From Streptomyces canus (GTDB lineage: Bacteria > Actinomycetota > Actinomycetes > Streptomycetales > Streptomycetaceae): a stretch of DNA of 64,000 bases. Of the stretch, positions 61,781-64,000 are shown piece by piece (the first letter of the stretch is position 1; every line of letters starts with the position of its first letter). The position numbers were made by a program, and so were the translations under genes. The notes below the pieces were generated by a model. The model was given only the letters and a program-made list of their open reading frames with translations. It was not told the origin of the DNA and searched no databases. The stretch covers positions 1,240,001-1,304,000 of the forward strand of contig NZ_JAUSWW010000001.1 in assembly GCF_030815415.1 (NCBI RefSeq), in the 5' to 3' direction.

Positions 61781-61806
61781 GCCCCGGGTCCGGTCGCGGC
61801 CGGGGC
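61781..61806. terminator. Hairpin between convergent genes
   Basis: GCCCCGG (61781-61787) and CCGGGGC (61800-61806) form a 7-bp GC stem with a 12-base loop between the stops at 61773 (plus) and 61813 (minus). Confidence 0.5.
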
Positions 61807-61812
61807 GGTGTG

Positions 61813-62667
61813 TCAGGGCGTGGCGTTCGGGCCGTCCGGACGGCTGCTGCGCCGCTCGACCATCTCCCGGGTGAGCTGCTCCGTCTCCGATTCCGGCAGC
61901 CGCTCGAAGCCGTCCTCGGTGATGACCGAGACGATCGGGAAGATCCGCCGGTTGAGGTCGGGGCCGCCGGTCGCGGAGTCGTCGTCCGCCGCGTCCCACA
62001 GAGCCTGGAGGGCGGCGAGCGCGGCGTCGCTCCGGGACATGCCCTGCTGGAACAGCTTCTTCAGCGCGCCGCGGGCGTAGGGCGAGCCGGAGCCCTCGGC
62101 GTGGAAGTCCCTCTTCTCGTACAGGCCGCCGGCGATGTCGAAGCTGAAGATGCGTCCCTTCTCGCCGTCGTCGGCCGTGTGGTCGTAGCCGGTGAGGAGG
62201 GGGACGACGGCGAGGCCCTGCATGGCCTGGCCGAGGTTCTGCCGGATCATGTTCGCCAGGCGCCGGGCCTTGGCGTTGAGGGACATCGGCGCGCCCTCGA
62301 TCTTCTCGAAGTGCGTGAGCTCGACCTGGTACAGCTTCACCATGTCCAGGGCGAGACCGACGGTGCCCGCGAAGGCGACGGCGGTGTGGTCGTCGGCCGG
62401 ATGCACCTTCTCCAGGTCGCGCTGGGCGATGAGGTTGCCCATCGTGGCCCTGCGGTCGCCTGCGAGCAGCACGCCGTCGCGGTAGGTGAGGGCCAGCACG
62501 GTGGTGCCGTGCGGGAACTGGCCGGGGGCGGCACGCACTCCGTCGGGGAAGGGTCTGCGGGAGGGCAGCAGGGCAGGCCGGTGGGAGCGGAGGAACTCGG
62601 TGAAGGACGCGCTTCCCGGAGTGAAGAACTCCTCCCCCAGCCGTCCGCCGTGCTCGCTCTCCGTCAT
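61813..62667 (-). CDS. Proteasome beta subunit paralogue (PrcB-like)
   Basis: A 284-residue actinobacterial 20S proteasome beta subunit. The propeptide ends at HG, followed by the catalytic threonine (Thr55) in FPHGTTVLALTYRDGVLLAGDRRATMGN. Catalytic lysine and aspartate equivalents occur in GDRRATMG, and SGSPYARGALKKLF and ALWDAADDDSATGGPDLNRRIFPIVSVITEDGF are conserved. The ATG at 62667 has GAGGGGGG upstream. The usual neighbours (prcA, pup, dop, mpa) are absent: the flanks are a permease partner gene and a flippase-like gene. It is therefore probably a second, dispersed beta subunit. Confidence 0.88.
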   Translation of the reverse strand: MTESEHGGRLGEEFFTPGSASFTEFLRSHRPALLPSRRPFPDGVRAAPGQFPHGTTVLALTYRDGVLLAGDRRATMGNLIAQRDLEKVHPADDHTAVAFAGTVGLALDMVKLYQVELTHFEKIEGAPMSLNAKARRLANMIRQNLGQAMQGLAVVPLLTGYDHTADDGEKGRIFSFDIAGGLYEKRDFHAEGSGSPYARGALKKLFQQGMSRSDAALAALQALWDAADDDSATGGPDLNRRIFPIVSVITEDGFERLPESETEQLTREMVERRSSRPDGPNATP

Positions 62668-62775
62668 GACGCCCCCCTCGTGTCCCCGGTCCGCCATCCG
62701 AGTCCTACCAGAAGCGAACGGACGGGAAACACCCGCCCGGGATCACAACTCACGCCCGGGACGCACCTGTTGTGC

Positions 62776-63711
62776 TCACAGGGCCTTGCTTCGCACCAGC
62801 ACGCCGAGCACCACCAGGCCCGGCACCAGCGGCAGCCACACGGTCAGGAGCCGGTAGCCGAGTACGGCGGAGGCGGCCGCGGTGGCCGGGGCGCCCGCGG
62901 TGGTGAGGGCGAAGGCCAGGGCGGCGTCGAGCGAACCGAGGCCGCCGGGGGTGGGCAGCAGGGCGGCGGCACTGCTGGCGGCCAGATACAGCAGCGCCAC
63001 CCGGGCCGGCGGCAGGGGGAGCGCGACGGCCTGTGTGACGGCGATCAGGACGAGGGCGTGCAGGGCGGCGAAGGCCAGCGAACCGCCCCACAGTGCGGCT
63101 GCCCGGGGCGGGTTGGCGTGCACGGCCCGGATGTCGGCGGCGACGGCGGCCAGGGCGCGTCGGCACCGCGGCCACGCCAGCACGCCGGCCACGCAGACCG
63201 CGGCGGCGAGGAGGGCGACGAGGATGGCTCCGGACAGCTGCGGGAACCGCAGTACGCCCGGGCAGGCCAGCGCGAGCGCCACGACCAGGACGACCCGCAC
63301 CACCGCGGCGGCGGTGCCCTTGACGGCGAGAGCGGTCGCCGCGCGGCCGGCCGACAGCCCGCAGCGCATGAGGAAGCGCAGGTTGACCGCGCCCGCGCCG
63401 AGCCCGGCGGGCAGCAGATGGTTGGCGGCGGAGGCGGCGAACTGCGCTGCCACGAGCCGTCCTTGGGGCAGGCGCCGGACGACCGCGCCCTGCTGCGCGA
63501 GCGCCGCGCAGACCCAGGTCGCGGCGGCGGCCGTGCCGGCCACCAGCAGCCAGCCCTGGTCGGCGACGGCGAGCCGCACGGCCCCGCGCTCGAGGACCGG
63601 CCAGTGCCGCTGGGCGAGGCAGACCGTACCCACCAGGACGACGAGGGTGAGTGCGCTGTGCCAGTAGACGCGTCTTCGGCTCGGGGCGACGACGACCGGT
63701 TCGGACGTCAT
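62776..63711 (-). CDS. Lysylphosphatidylglycerol synthase TM-region family protein
   Basis: A 311-residue membrane protein with about 7-8 helices, matching the UPF0104/LPG_synthase_TM family. Signature stretches are FAASAANHLLPAGLGAGAVNLRFLMRCGLSAGRAATALAVKG and LLPTPGGLGSLDAALAFALTTAGAPA. In the LPG synthase this region flips lipids; stand-alone members are putative lipid or glycan flippases. The ATG at 63711 overlaps the stop of the upstream gene (ATGA), so the pair is translationally coupled. Confidence 0.88.
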   Translation of the reverse strand: MTSEPVVVAPSRRRVYWHSALTLVVLVGTVCLAQRHWPVLERGAVRLAVADQGWLLVAGTAAAATWVCAALAQQGAVVRRLPQGRLVAAQFAASAANHLLPAGLGAGAVNLRFLMRCGLSAGRAATALAVKGTAAAVVRVVLVVALALACPGVLRFPQLSGAILVALLAAAVCVAGVLAWPRCRRALAAVAADIRAVHANPPRAAALWGGSLAFAALHALVLIAVTQAVALPLPPARVALLYLAASSAAALLPTPGGLGSLDAALAFALTTAGAPATAAASAVLGYRLLTVWLPLVPGLVVLGVLVRSKAL

Positions 63712-64000
63712 GGGCCTCCGTCCTCCCCCGCGGGCCCGATCCGCACCTGGAGCCCGTCGATCCGGTACGCGGTCCAGTCGCGGGCGTACCCGGCCGGGCC
63801 GCGTTGCGCCGGGACGAGGTGGGCGACCGGGATCCGGCGGGCGGTGTCCTTGATCTCCGCCGCCGTGGAGTTGGCGTTGGAGCCGCTGACCGCCGCGGAG
63901 GAGCACCCGGCGTAGTAGGCGATGGGGAGCGCCTCTTCTCCGGTGAGCAGACAGGGCGGCCGGACGCCCAGGCGGTGCAGGTCGGCCGCGGTGCGCTCCC
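63708..64000 (-). CDS. Partial gene running off the right edge
   Basis: The last 96 or so codons of a minus-strand gene: ERTAADLHRLGVRPPCLLTGEEALPIAYYAGCSSAAVSGSNANSTAAEIKDTARRIPVAHLVPAQRGP, ending GLQVRIGPAGEDGGP. The stop overlaps the ATG of the LPG-synthase-like gene. I do not recognise the domain from this fragment. The beginning lies outside the window. Coupling to a lipid or glycan flippase-like gene suggests an envelope function, as inference only. Confidence 0.75.
   Translation of the reverse strand, partial: ERTAADLHRLGVRPPCLLTGEEALPIAYYAGCSSAAVSGSNANSTAAEIKDTARRIPVAHLVPAQRGPAGYARDWTAYRIDGLQVRIGPAGEDGGP

Noticed and set aside
1..64000. tRNA genes, CRISPR arrays, integrases, transposases or prophage genes
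   Set aside because: I looked for characteristic motifs and repeat-spacer patterns and found none.

Overview
The window is chromosomal DNA of a Streptomyces or close relative. The coding sequence has very high GC at third codon positions. Genus-typical genes include a GH46 chitosanase, large SpoIIE-type phosphatases, DUF5133, DUF2625, a DUF1775/YcnI protein, a CU044_5270-type protein beside an ECF sigma factor, and a graspetide-type RiPP locus. There is also a perfect CebR-type box. I see no tRNA, rRNA, CRISPR array, integrase or insertion sequence. It reads as ordinary arm or sub-core chromosome with short accessory stretches.

Layout. 0-5.8 kb: a frameshifted hydrolase with a TetR-type palindrome, a DUF1775/YcnI copper-type pair, a frameshifted medium-chain reductase, and a MarR/EamA pair with twin palindromes. 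5.8-9.7 kb: methyltransferase, barstar-family protein, DUF2625 protein and a CatB/Vat-like acetyltransferase. 9.8-12.1 kb: a small ars locus (ArsI/CadI, flavin monooxygenase, ArsR). 12.1-14.4 kb: LysR/MFS pair. 14.4-22.8 kb: three SpoIIE/PP2C phosphatases around a class C beta-lactamase-fold hydrolase. 22.9-30.4 kb: chitosanase, ECF sigma factor with membrane partner, ferredoxin reductase, oxidoreductase, GNAT, DUF1152 and a secreted lamin-tail protein. 30.3-32.6 kb: PadR plus membrane protein, a broken dienelactone hydrolase and a 117-bp minisatellite. 32.6-38.5 kb: a CitA/CitB-like two-component system divergent from tctCBA and a universal stress gene. 40.9-42.8 kb: YkvA-like protein, graspetide precursor and ATP-grasp ligase. 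42.9-55.8 kb: GlxA-type regulator, ABC exporter, aldo-keto reductase, Gfo/Idh/MocA oxidoreductase, kinase-fold protein, GNAT, a fourth PP2C and an MMPL transporter. 55.8-64 kb: sulfite oxidase with its 3' end repeated three times, soluble transhydrogenase, APC permease with a partner, an orphan proteasome beta paralogue and a flippase-like membrane protein running off the right edge.

How the genes work together. Several adjacent regulator-target pairs carry visible operators (MarR/EamA, ArsR/flavin monooxygenase, LysR/MFS, PadR/membrane protein). The two-component system probably senses a di- or tricarboxylate and drives tctCBA. The most interesting natural-product locus is the precursor plus ATP-grasp pair at 41.4-42.6 kb.

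Caution on sequence quality: four otherwise intact genes are each broken by a single-base indel (near 822-830, 3756-3763, 10861-10866 and 40662-40666), mostly in G/C runs. These may be sequencing errors rather than true pseudogenes.
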